A DNA stretch of 64,000 nt from Fibrobacter succinogenes. Lineage in GTDB: Bacteria; Fibrobacterota; Fibrobacteria; Fibrobacterales; Fibrobacteraceae. This document shows positions 17,301-24,901 of this stretch, piece by piece. Below the pieces are notes generated by a model. It was not told where the DNA came from and ran no database searches. It worked only from the letters and a program-made list of their open reading frames with translations. The first letter of the stretch is position 1. Every line of letters begins with the position of its first letter. The stretch spans positions 1 through 64,000 of the forward strand of contig CACWPM010000006.1 of NCBI GenBank assembly GCA_902762795.1. Direction: 5' to 3'. The position numbers and the translations under genes were made by a program.

Positions 17301-19194
17301 AATAGTCCACATCCACATAGGCCGGAGCGGCAAGGTGAGTACCACCAAGGTCCACGGCAAGTTTGTTATCGATAAAGACCCAAATATCATCGTCACCACG
17401 GAAGTTGAACTTCAAACCAGGTTGGTAAACGAAGTCTGCATGGGATTCGAAGCAGAAGTGCTGGTTACGACCACCATTTTTAGAGGACACATCAGATCCC
17501 CAACGAGAGTCTTCTGTACCTTTATCTTCAGTATCTGTTTTATAAAGCGGCCAACCAGCAGGAGCATCATTGGGGCAGCTCCAACCAAAAACACATACAT
17601 CATTCATCCAATTCATTGCAGTTCGTATAGCTTCTTCTGTTTCAGTACCGTCATTAAACAGATGATTTCTTTCACCACAATCATGGCCTTTATTCCAACC
17701 AGGGCCATTACAGAAGACGTCAATTCTCGGAATCTGTTCTGTAGGATCATTTTCACGGAGTCTTGATCCATAATACACAGGACCTTGAGCATAACGTTTT
17801 TTACGAGCAGCAGGGAGCGGAGTCTGAACACTACCATCCGGCAACAAAGTCGCCAAGATCTTAGCATTGTCAGTATCTTCTACAGGATAGAAGCCACCAG
17901 GAATCTTAACGGTAAGGCCGTCACTCAAATAGGTATCGGAGTCAAATTCCCACTTGCCATCGGATGCCAGGTCAAACGGCAGGTCATAGCAAGAAAACTC
18001 ATTGACAGACGGAGTATAGTTAAACAACTGATTGAAGTACTTGTCATCGATAAAGCACTTTTTACCGGCAGCAGAAAGTTTCGGCTTCTTGGTAGCCTTG
18101 TCCAAAGTCGATTCTACGAGGCCCGTATGAACACCGAGACAGCTATAGATGGCAGTAAGAGCTTCAGTCTTGGCAACTCCTTGAGCAGCAGTGGTGGCAC
18201 CACCTTCCGCAGCCTGGCACCCATCACCCGAGACGTCTGCACCTTGGCGCCAGCAAGAGAAGAGCGGATGCAAGCTAGCATCGGTATCATAAATTTTTGC
18301 AGCAAGGAAATAGCGGCAATCCCCCACAACACCTTCAGGACGTTCCACAAACCAACCTGGTAGGCTAGATTGATGTTCAGCAGCTTTCTTTTCATCAGCG
18401 ATAAAGAATGCAGCATGGCTATATTTTGCATCAGCTTCAAAAGCATTAAAAATGCCAGCCAATTCAATCGGAGTCGCAGAAATACCGGCATTAAGATCTT
18501 TTTCGCCATTCATGCCTATGGCTTCTGCGAGCGAAGCATCGGACTTTTTGTGAATGAGAACCTTTTCCGGAAGAGGTTCATCGATATAGCGCCTGAAACG
18601 CCATCCGCAACGAGACGGGTCCACATGCAATTCACGGTCTTTGCCATCTTCTCGGATTACCGGAATAGCACTCTTCCAAGCCTGGTTGTCCGGTAAGAAA
18701 ACATAGAAGTCCTTGACATTTGGCTCTGTCTTGGTCACATAAACCTGGCCCGCTTTATTCGGATCCGGATGTTCCTGAATCCAAATTTCAGAAGTGGATG
18801 CATTCACGTGGCTGCACTGGAAGCCTTCAACACGCGCGTTATTCGTCTTCGATCCAAAAGCATTAACGGTAACACACAGTCCATCATTACAGTCGTTCTT
18901 GTTCACGCCGTTAATGAAGAAGAAGTTGTCATCGTTAGTCTTTTTGGAACTAAAATCAAACGTAGTCCAACCATTGGCATCGGCCTTGGGAAATAAATTT
19001 CCGGAACCGCTAATCATCAAGAAAGCGTTAGTCCAGCCCTCTGGTAATTTAAAGTGAACTTTCGGCGTACATGCAGTACTACTAGTAGCAGATGTTTTTA
19101 AGTCAGCCCAAGCTCCTGATGCTCCAACAAGGAGGAAACTCAGCACCATAGCAACACTGTGCAAAGCGTTATAACGTGTTTTCATATTTTTCAT
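14395..19194 (-). CDS. Giant fibro-slime domain surface protein
   Basis: About 1599 aa from the ATG at 19194 (ATG 19185 is equally possible). A signal peptide (NALHSVAMVLSFLLVGASGAWA) shows export. A fibro-slime domain (TIGR02148-type) spans about residues 500-680: paired Cys motifs (CNGPGWNKGHDCGERNH), FRGDDDIWVFIDNKLAVDLGG, and the closing IFFCDRRTTMSNVRIKTN. The remainder is long, beta-rich and Cys-containing, with repeated bacterial Ig-like character but no recognisable catalytic site. In F. succinogenes fibro-slime proteins are associated with adhesion to cellulose (family knowledge), so a cell-surface adhesion or envelope role is inferred. The gene is monocistronic, with its own terminator and a 450-base upstream region. 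Confidence 0.9.
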   Translation of the reverse strand: MKNMKTRYNALHSVAMVLSFLLVGASGAWADLKTSATSSTACTPKVHFKLPEGWTNAFLMISGSGNLFPKADANGWTTFDFSSKKTNDDNFFFINGVNKNDCNDGLCVTVNAFGSKTNNARVEGFQCSHVNASTSEIWIQEHPDPNKAGQVYVTKTEPNVKDFYVFLPDNQAWKSAIPVIREDGKDRELHVDPSRCGWRFRRYIDEPLPEKVLIHKKSDASLAEAIGMNGEKDLNAGISATPIELAGIFNAFEADAKYSHAAFFIADEKKAAEHQSSLPGWFVERPEGVVGDCRYFLAAKIYDTDASLHPLFSCWRQGADVSGDGCQAAEGGATTAAQGVAKTEALTAIYSCLGVHTGLVESTLDKATKKPKLSAAGKKCFIDDKYFNQLFNYTPSVNEFSCYDLPFDLASDGKWEFDSDTYLSDGLTVKIPGGFYPVEDTDNAKILATLLPDGSVQTPLPAARKKRYAQGPVYYGSRLRENDPTEQIPRIDVFCNGPGWNKGHDCGERNHLFNDGTETEEAIRTAMNWMNDVCVFGWSCPNDAPAGWPLYKTDTEDKGTEDSRWGSDVSSKNGGRNQHFCFESHADFVYQPGLKFNFRGDDDIWVFIDNKLAVDLGGTHLAAPAYVDVDYFLKKNGVNLDSATGKHYDIDIFFCDRRTTMSNVRIKTNMFLEQTTGIKSEEKLKEFIQDFVVNGDNHIRVCFKESSSGKCGGAGEKESCRDTILTAGYKLGYVFTQDSSLTEPAECDEACFAKTPRYYNGGVDVTKPGDPVVNDDSLRVGRGPGDYYLVVKIYDKDGKFLDKGVIHKLTVKGSIGVANRNAIIDDNGSITQLPHKSWAMATSDSVSVDQLIPVYIGAVTDPCGNVQGCTDPLKFTPSQNSQYSLLVQDVNGKDVSNKVNFYKLDNGKLSVTGISGRALGAGGVDTLYVSVPYAEMTGNEEKIIIKTTDNALRDTLSFIVPKIEFVESETSLKIISKDDNDFTRMRGLTYEFYVAAFIPQTKADGTLEYVFCSDCNFKLGQGASKTSSGITFKAPDMSDFGGLSTVLVNGRAKFFIKSDVVYERCDAGAAAGCKTASIQVLGEGGSFQQAIYENMQFVEPPVPTPKFADIFDVHGELPASDLNIPAPYFDKNKEYLDGIGDSIVVYYMRNFHRDSLPSKIAVFWDHDDKDSVVFEGDEIKAGSVCGSAAGLNDTLCKPRITLGGKKFSKAVKTNGKGKVKSWATFKSRGGEVVTKFYTADVYDRIAPIIISARVTTESQNGVDAAQLKVQFSEDLQRTDEGAAEGDKVLSFYINNGKNPEYADYLPFSSIYSLGASIDSSKTMLYDQSKTFPQAGDYIRIRGIAGFGLLKDMSDYADYPGGDTIRSADEANFKWNTATGYDATVRLPSPWVLVSGEVSSYAERIIGEGYGGVPLSPSDIEKLPPSDVFTYDANKDMNDFKNDMLNGTGEFGDYHFVPHGWFIKSDMGALIESKEQYAQDSTIKENTFFDYEINLFSNLGSHVLTKNFRIYCDDKKNKAEFKREFFGGTDCVQKRMNVFVIWNMKSDKKRLVGSGAYVSKVKSFVQLGKFGKKNKIDKTEMWGVRHNTKVIGSLPIIKGK

Positions 19195-19645
19195 CCATTT
19201 GGTTTTTAAAGCCAATGAGGCAAACAAAAAGACCGGCCTTCTTGAAAGCCACACACTACCGAAATCTACTTTTTTAATTCAAAAAAGGAAATTTTTTCTT
19301 TTAAAGAAATGTGAAAAAAAATTTATACAAACAAATCCATACATTTATTCACCGCTTTTCAACAGAAAATTTACAATAACAAATTCCCATTTTTAAAAGT
19401 AAAAATTTGTTTACAAAACAAGATGTATCACAGGTGTATTATACAGATTAACGGCGAAAAATTTTGATCAATAGTTCATTAAATTTTTTCATAGACAAGA
19501 AGGCAACCCCGGAACGGAGTCCGGCGCGACAAGAGCAAGAACTAGAAACGCCAGATGACAATCGGTGGAAAAAGGTCCTATATTTGAGACGGGTATGTGC
19601 ATACCGGACCAAGCTCTAAGGCCGGAATGACAATGCGGAGTTTTT
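19195..19645. other. Divergent upstream region of fibro-slime and FHA-GGDEF genes
   Basis: AT-rich on the left half. An inverted repeat AACAAATT (19378-19385) / AATTTGTT (19404-19411) lies about 190 bases upstream of the fibro-slime start and could be an operator (low certainty). The right third (19497-19640) is REP-like repeat sequence. Confidence 0.5.
19497..19640. repeat. REP-like repeat cluster supplying the RBS of the next gene
   Basis: Contains gaaggcaaccccggaacgg...ccggcgcgac and aaggccggaatgacaatgcgg units of the dispersed 'ggaatgac' family. The last bases (gcggag, 19635-19640) act as the Shine-Dalgarno of the FHA-GGDEF gene. Confidence 0.65.
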
Positions 19646-20524
19646 ATGGAAGATGATACCATCATGATCAACGACAACACCATCAGTTACACCCCAATGG
19701 TCATTCATCCATATTTAATTGTTTTATACCCACACAGCGAATTTGCGCAAATTTTGCTCGAAAAAGGGACCGTGGTGCTCGGTCGCGGACAGGACGCCGA
19801 CATCCGCTTCGAAGACGAACTTGTCAGCCGCAGGCATTGTTCGCTTTCCTTCGACGGGAAAAATGTCACGGTAGAAGACCTCGGCAGCACGAACGGAACG
19901 TTCGTTGACGGGAATTTTGTCCACAAGCAAATTCTCGATTCCGACAACAGGCTCCAGATTGGCCGGATGGTCCTGAAAGTCGCCTTCAAGGATCCAAGCG
20001 AAGAAGCGTTCAGCCGCGAGCTTTACGAAGCGGCCACCAAGGATTCGCTGACAGGCATATTGAACCGCCAGGCATTCATGGACCGCTCCGCAGGAGAACT
20101 CGTTTACGCACGCCGAAGCAACGCCTTTGTCCATGTCGCAATGATCGACATCGATGACTTCAAGCACGTGAATGACACTTGGGGACACCAATGTGGCGAC
20201 TTGATTTTAAGAGAAGTGGCTCGACTCCTGAACGACGAAAAACGCGATTCGGACCTGCTAGCCCGCTACGGAGGCGAAGAATTTCTGCTGCTCATGAGCG
20301 GGATTTCCCCGGAAGACGCAAAAAAACGCGCCGAAAAGTTGCGCATGGCAATTGAGCGGCATATTTTCTCGTGGATGGACGCGAGAATTCCTCTGACAAT
20401 TTCCCTTGGGCTTACATCGCGGGAAGGCGCGAATCTCACGCAGATAAACGACCTCATTACCGAAAGCGATAAACTGCTTTATACATCGAAAGGCAGGGGC
20501 AAAAATCAAGTGACCGCAGGATAA
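19646..20524 (+). CDS. FHA-GGDEF diguanylate cyclase
   Basis: 292 aa. An N-terminal FHA phosphothreonine-binding domain (about 35-105; LGRGQDADIRF, SRRHCSL, DLGSTNGTFVDG) is joined to a GGDEF domain (about 120-290) with DSLTGILNRQAF and the signature GGEEF at 209-213, so c-di-GMP synthesis is expected. A product-inhibition I-site RxxD (RDSD, 200-203) lies exactly five residues before the signature. No membrane segment is seen, so activity is probably set by binding a phosphorylated partner. The start has a GCGGAG RBS 5 bases upstream. C-di-GMP could control adhesion or envelope functions; the neighbouring fibro-slime gene is only suggestive. Confidence 0.93.
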   Translation: MEDDTIMINDNTISYTPMVIHPYLIVLYPHSEFAQILLEKGTVVLGRGQDADIRFEDELVSRRHCSLSFDGKNVTVEDLGSTNGTFVDGNFVHKQILDSDNRLQIGRMVLKVAFKDPSEEAFSRELYEAATKDSLTGILNRQAFMDRSAGELVYARRSNAFVHVAMIDIDDFKHVNDTWGHQCGDLILREVARLLNDEKRDSDLLARYGGEEFLLLMSGISPEDAKKRAEKLRMAIERHIFSWMDARIPLTISLGLTSREGANLTQINDLITESDKLLYTSKGRGKNQVTAG

Positions 20525-20580
20525 CGGAAGCGAGGTCCCGGAACTTGTCCGGGGCAAAGCATGAGCGACTGGTTTAGGAG
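20525..20580. repeat. REP-like spacer
   Basis: A short ggtcccggaacttgtccggggcaa hairpin unit (core GGTCCCGGAAC / GTCCGGGG) lies between the convergent FHA-GGDEF and MATE genes and may serve as a weak terminator. Confidence 0.5.
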
Positions 20581-21978
20581 CTAGACGCGCGGGATTTTCT
20601 TGAGTTCAGAACGAATCATGAAGACCGCAATAATAGCCGTGCCAAAGTCGGCAATGGGCTGCGCCATGAACACGCCACGAAGCCCGAAGAAATGCGGCAA
20701 TATCAAGAGGAACGGGATGAGCAAAATAATTTGACGGCAAGCGTTCAAGAACATCGAACGCCCGGCCTTGCCAGTCCCCTGGAAAAAGTTTCCCGACACC
20801 ATACCTAGCGGAACGAACGGAAGTAGCGCGATAAATGTACACAGAGCCTTGCATGTGAGCTGTTGCATGTTCTCGTCATTCGGCACAAAAGGTTTCACAA
20901 AGGTCAAAGTCTGCGTCTGCACAAGCACCCACGAGATGATGATAAAACCCGTCGCATAGAGCATGGTGAATTTGAGCGCATCACGCACGCGATTATTGTT
21001 TTTCGCCCCATAATTATAGCCAATAATAGGCTGCGATCCGTTCACAAATCCCATGAGCGGCAAGATAATGATGGAGACGATACTCATCAAAATGCCAAAT
21101 GCCGAAATCGCCTGGTCGCCACCCCCCATTCCGTTGACAACAGGCAAGTCTTGCGAACCGTAAGTCGTGAGGCTGCGCGCCATGATGGCGTTCAAGAGGC
21201 TGTTGCTGATTTGCATGATGCTGGGCGGGAGCCCGAGAATGAGAATCTTGCGCACATACGGGAGGCGGAGCTTCATGAAACGGCGGTTGACCTTAATCGG
21301 GGTTGACTTTTTCACGAAGAACTGCATCACGGCAAGTCCGCCGATGAACTGGCTCAAGACGGTCGCCCAGGCGGCCCCTTCGATGCCCCAATTGAACTTC
21401 ATGATGAACAGCCAGTCGAGAATCACGTTGCTGCCGGCGCCAATCATCACGCGGGTCATCGCCGTTTTCGGGTGGCCCATGCTGCGGATAAAATGGTTCA
21501 TGCCGGGGACAATCGTCTGGAAAACGGCGCCGCACAAGATAATGCGCATGTAGCTTGAAGCCACGGGCAAAAGCTGGTCACTTGCACCAAAGAGCTTGAG
21601 GAGCGGAACCATGAAAATTTGGCCAAGCGTAAACGAGCTCACCGCCATGATGACGAGCATGACAAAAGAATTGTTGAGGATAATGGCTGCCTGCTGGTAC
21701 TTGCGCTCCCCGAGGCGGATGGCAAAAAGCGTGTTGCCGCCCACGCCGACCATCATGGACATAGCCATGATGAAAAGAGAAATCGGGAAGCAAATGGTGA
21801 TGCCGCCGATGCCGAGGCTGCCGACGCCCTGCCCCACGAAATAACGATCCACGATGTTGTAGAGCGCCTCGACGAGCATGCTGATGATAGCGGGCACCGA
21901 AAACTGCATGACAATTTTCGGGATGCTAGCCGTCCCCATCGCATTGAGTTTCTTGTTCTTTAAAACTTCTTCTTCCAT
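20581..21978 (-). CDS. MATE-family multidrug/Na+ antiporter
   Basis: 465 aa from the ATG at 21978, chosen because AGGTG lies upstream; the longer frame adds 18 non-conserved residues. Twelve hydrophobic segments are visible in two halves. The first half carries PAIISMLVEALYNIVDRYFVGQGVG; the second carries the loop GNFFQGTGKAGRSMFLN, both typical of the MATE/NorM family. It exports cationic compounds in exchange for Na+ or H+ at the inner membrane; the substrate is unknown. The gene is single, with a TATCTTTG promoter motif about 105 bases upstream. Confidence 0.93.
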   Translation of the reverse strand: MEEEVLKNKKLNAMGTASIPKIVMQFSVPAIISMLVEALYNIVDRYFVGQGVGSLGIGGITICFPISLFIMAMSMMVGVGGNTLFAIRLGERKYQQAAIILNNSFVMLVIMAVSSFTLGQIFMVPLLKLFGASDQLLPVASSYMRIILCGAVFQTIVPGMNHFIRSMGHPKTAMTRVMIGAGSNVILDWLFIMKFNWGIEGAAWATVLSQFIGGLAVMQFFVKKSTPIKVNRRFMKLRLPYVRKILILGLPPSIMQISNSLLNAIMARSLTTYGSQDLPVVNGMGGGDQAISAFGILMSIVSIIILPLMGFVNGSQPIIGYNYGAKNNNRVRDALKFTMLYATGFIIISWVLVQTQTLTFVKPFVPNDENMQQLTCKALCTFIALLPFVPLGMVSGNFFQGTGKAGRSMFLNACRQIILLIPFLLILPHFFGLRGVFMAQPIADFGTAIIAVFMIRSELKKIPRV

Positions 21979-22082
21979 TAAACACCTGTTTGAGGCCCGC
22001 AAGGCGCAATCAGCGTAACGCAGAAAGCGCAAAATATGCGAAAATATGCGTAAAGCACCGCAAAAGCCTCGTTTTTCGGGCG

Positions 22083-22090
22083 CAAAGATA
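22083..22090 (-). promoter_or_regulatory. TATCTTTG -7 motif upstream of the MATE gene
   Basis: Exact match to TAnnTTTG on the minus strand, about 105 bases before the MATE start, giving a leader of about 100 nt. Confidence 0.5.
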
Positions 22091-22208
22091 GAAAATTAGT
22101 ATTTACGTTCCAATATGTTTATCAAGAAATGTGATTATGCAAACAAAAACCGTTTTCGAAACGCTAAAATCGCCCCTTCGAAAGCAAATTTCGGATTTTC
22201 GGGATTTT

Positions 22209-22449
22209 TTACGTCAAAAAAAGAGCTAAAAACGGCTTTTTGACGTAATTTTTAGTACAAATTAACGATTTTTTGTTACAAAACGTTTTTTTGCGCACAC
22301 GTTTTGACATTTTTCGGCAACAAGCACGACCATTTCGAGCTTAGCAAAGCAAAATCTGACACAAAAAGCAGTTTTCCGCCCCGAAATTTACAGACAACGT
22401 TGAAATTTTACGTCAAAAGAGTCTCTTTTTGAAGACTTTTGACGTAAAA
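22209..22449. repeat. Two spaced inverted repeats with TTACGTCAAAA arms
   Basis: First: TTACGTCAAAAA (22209-22220) and TTTTTGACGTAA (22237-22248), a perfect 12-bp arm and outer length 40. Second: TTTTACGTCAAAAG (22406-22419) and CTTTTGACGTAAAA (22436-22449), a perfect 14-bp arm whose TTACGTC...GACGTAA core (22408-22447) also spans 40. They occupy the spacer between the NAT-like gene and the MATE gene. Geometry matches the elements near 6904, 49473 and 59059. A rho-independent terminator is an alternative for the second element, but arm conservation between the two copies goes beyond terminator needs. Confidence 0.85.
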
Positions 22450-22478
22450 ATCGTCATTTTTTGGAAATTTGGTTTTTA

Positions 22479-23366
22479 TCAGTGCTTTTTCTCCAAAATC
22501 TGGAGGGCCTGCTCAATGATAGACGGCGAGAGCTTGAATATGTCGCTGAGGGTCTGCACGCGGTCGGCGGGCTCAATCTTGGTCATTTTGGATCCCGTGC
22601 TGCTGCGGACGACGAGGTTCCCCTTCTGATAATAATACTGGACGCCTTTTTCGCGGTCGAGGCGATTCAAGACCGGGTAAGTCATCATTTCGCGGTAGAA
22701 ACTTTCGTTCCAGTGATGCTTGAATTCTTCGACGGAGACGCCTTCGACGGGGTACTCGAAGCGAAGCTTCATTGGGGCGCCCGCGCCGCCGGTCCAAAGT
22801 TCCATGGATTCAAGCGTCGGGCGCACAAGACGGACGCAGTTCGGGGAAAGCGGGAAAAACGCTTCGCCGGTGCCGAACGGCTGCGGCAAGGGCATCGGGA
22901 GCGGGTCGAAAATCAAGTAACCGGGATCGAGGAGGTATGAAGGGGTGTGAGGTGTGAGGTGTGAGGTATGGGCTATGAGGTCGCTCCCTTCGGTCGCTTT
23001 GAGGTATGGGGTGTTAGACGAGAGATGGTTAAACGCATCGCTCATAACTGAAGGCTCACGGCTGTTATCCGGGTCCGGCAGGATGAGCGCGCAGTGGATG
23101 TTCCTTTCTTTGCGCTTGTGGCCCATGACAAGACGCGGCTTCAAGCCCATGTCCGTTAGCGCCTGGTAGAGGTGCCACGTCATGCTGAAGCATGTGCCGC
23201 CGCCCATCCAGGAATCGATATCGTTCTGGTCGCTGTCGTCGAGTTTGCGCGCGCCGGTGGCGCTACCCGTCTGTTCGAGGCGGATGATTTTCGTCAAGTT
23301 CTCATAGGTGATGTTCGAAATCTGGTTGCAGAGATCGACGACCTTTTTCATGTTCTCGGGAGACAT
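22479..23366 (-). CDS. Arylamine N-acetyltransferase-like protein with repeat insertion
   Basis: 295 aa. A Cys-His-Asp triad arranged as in arylamine N-acetyltransferases is visible: C59 in WMGGGTCFSM, H91 in RNIHCALIL and D147 in YLLDPGYLIF. It probably moves an acyl group from CoA or another thioester to an amine; natural substrates are unknown, and a transglutaminase-like role cannot be excluded. Between His and Asp, residues about 105-142 are encoded by intergenic-type repeats (22930-23035); removing them would restore normal family spacing. The frame stays open. The start at 23366 has no clear RBS; ATG 23351 is an alternative. Confidence 0.7.
   Translation of the reverse strand: MSPENMKKVVDLCNQISNITYENLTKIIRLEQTGSATGARKLDDSDQNDIDSWMGGGTCFSMTWHLYQALTDMGLKPRLVMGHKRKERNIHCALILPDPDNSREPSVMSDAFNHLSSNTPYLKATEGSDLIAHTSHLTPHTPSYLLDPGYLIFDPLPMPLPQPFGTGEAFFPLSPNCVRLVRPTLESMELWTGGAGAPMKLRFEYPVEGVSVEEFKHHWNESFYREMMTYPVLNRLDREKGVQYYYQKGNLVVRSSTGSKMTKIEPADRVQTLSDIFKLSPSIIEQALQILEKKH
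22930..23035 (-). repeat. In-frame repeat mosaic inside the NAT-like gene
   Basis: Contains gaggtgt repeated three times, then gctatgaggtcgc + hairpin (tcccttcggtcgc) + tttgaggtatggggt, then tagacgagagatgg. The middle part is a copy of the tatggggtcgc-hairpin element found between genes at 44828 and 46313; the last is the gacgagaga unit. All are in frame on the minus strand. Confidence 0.8.
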
Positions 23367-23412
23367 TTATAGGCTTTTAGGTATTAGGTTTTAGGGGTTA
23401 GGAAGATGAAAG
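23367..23412. repeat. C-poor degenerate ttagg-type tract
   Basis: The stretch ttataggcttttaggtattagg...ttaggggttagg sits between two minus-strand genes. It resembles the tract at 61632-61665 that follows another stop codon. Confidence 0.7.
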
Positions 23413-23427
23413 ATAATCCCGACAAAA

Positions 23428-24720
23428 TCAATCAAAGTCTGTGGGAATGCCGCTGAGCATGCCACAGATTTCAGGGCCAATGACGCCATTCTGGATGGCG
23501 ATGGTGAGCAAGCGCTGTTCAAGTTCTTGTGGCGGGAAGCGAAGACCGACCGAAGTAGCCACAGGCTCTTCGACATTTTCGCCATCGTCAAAAGTCGCAC
23601 GCCCCCCTTCGAGATTCGCGCGTTCCGCCAACGATTTTTCCAGCACAAGGAGTTCGGCAAGCGCGGCATGCAGCGCAAGCGAAGTGTCGATATACTTGAG
23701 GTGCGTAGGCTCTTCGAGGATAAAGTTCAGCGGTCCCTTGGCATTGAGTACTTTTTCGACGGGAATCGCAGCACCATACTCATCCTCGACGCCCATGTTT
23801 GCAAGAACAGCCTTGGTCGAGAGGAGCGATTTTTGCAACTCGGAAGCAGCCAAGGCGTCTTTTACGCCCGTTGCCGTCACCACAAAATCGGCATTTTCAA
23901 TCAACGCAGAAACCGTCGGATAATCATGGCAATCGACGACATTGACACCATTTTGCTCTAAAACCGCAGAAAAATTCCCCGTTGGCATGGAATTTGCAGT
24001 ATTTCCCTGTTGCACGAGAACTCCGAACTGCGCGGCTTGTTCGGAATTTTCGGAATTTTCGGACTGCGCGGACAGCTCGGACATCGCGCGTTTCAAGTCC
24101 GTCACGACAGTCACATTGCAACCGTGACGCACCCCCTGGAGAGCAATTCCAGAACCGACCTTGCCACTACCAAAAACCAATAACTTCTTGCCTTCGAAAT
24201 CGCCACCAAAACCCAACTTTTCAAGAGCACGGAAATAGCCATCACCTGTTCCCAGGGAAGTTTCAATTCGCTTTACAATTCCGCTATCGGCAACATAGAC
24301 CGGCTTTTCCGCATTCTCATAGTACTGGACCCCAGAACGAGTGAGTTCCACAAAGCCAATTTTCGGATGGAGCCCAGCAAAAGGCCCCGCACAGTCAAGC
24401 ACCAAATCCACAAATTCGCCACGAGCTTCCGCCTCAAGCATTTCTGCAGGAGTCACGACCGGAATTCCCAAATCCTTCAAGAAATCGACAATTTTACCAT
24501 CGTTCATCCCGGAAAGACCGACCAAAAGCTTCGCCCCGCCCGCCAAAAGCGCACGATACTCGGTCATCGTGTTGCGGTAAATCGGAGTTGCCACAAGTAC
24601 ACGAAGTCCATCAAACGGCCGCGTTTCGCTCCATTCGCCTTGGAGCGCCGCAAGCGCCGGGTATTCGTTTTTTTCGTAAACTTCATCCAGGATAGAAGAG
24701 AGAAACGGTTGTAAATCCAT
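23428..24720 (-). CDS. Adenosylhomocysteinase-like NAD-binding protein
   Basis: 430 aa, the size of S-adenosylhomocysteine hydrolase. The C-terminal half has the AdoHcyase NAD fold: KKLLVFGSGKVGSGIALQGVRHGCNVTVVTD, DFVVTATG and AVLANMGVEDEYGAAIPV, which aligns with the family's ANxGHFDxEI block but lacks the His. The N-terminal substrate region is strongly diverged (GLRVLVATPIYRNTMTEYRALLAGGAKLLVG). It is therefore likely an NAD-dependent relative rather than a standard AHCY. A short Ser/Glu/Asn repeat (SAQSENSENSEQAA) is inserted after the NAD-binding beta strand. A TATATTTC motif lies 5 bases before the ATG. Confidence 0.6.
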   Translation of the reverse strand: MDLQPFLSSILDEVYEKNEYPALAALQGEWSETRPFDGLRVLVATPIYRNTMTEYRALLAGGAKLLVGLSGMNDGKIVDFLKDLGIPVVTPAEMLEAEARGEFVDLVLDCAGPFAGLHPKIGFVELTRSGVQYYENAEKPVYVADSGIVKRIETSLGTGDGYFRALEKLGFGGDFEGKKLLVFGSGKVGSGIALQGVRHGCNVTVVTDLKRAMSELSAQSENSENSEQAAQFGVLVQQGNTANSMPTGNFSAVLEQNGVNVVDCHDYPTVSALIENADFVVTATGVKDALAASELQKSLLSTKAVLANMGVEDEYGAAIPVEKVLNAKGPLNFILEEPTHLKYIDTSLALHAALAELLVLEKSLAERANLEGGRATFDDGENVEEPVATSVGLRFPPQELEQRLLTIAIQNGVIGPEICGMLSGIPTDFD

Positions 24721-24725
24721 GGGGG

Positions 24726-24733
24726 GAAATATA
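24726..24733 (-). promoter_or_regulatory. TATATTTC -7 motif 5 bases before the ATG
   Basis: On the minus strand TATATTTC is followed by CCCCC and the ATG at 24720; transcription would start at the start codon. Confidence 0.5.
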
Positions 24734-24901
24734 GGATTTTAAACGAGAGACCAATGAAAGCCTATGTCGTCATGCCAGCCGCCATTTAGCCAGTTACAAC
24801 ATTCTACAACAAAAATAAAAGTTACATAGTCTATTCCTATAATATGGATATAAATTAGAGTTGCATTATATGCACAATAATTTTTTATACAAGGTGTGGA
24901 T

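Noticed and set aside
22406-22449. Simple terminator for the NAT-like gene
   Set aside because: The arms are shared with a second element 200 bp away and the outer length matches other loci; a terminator role may still be added on.
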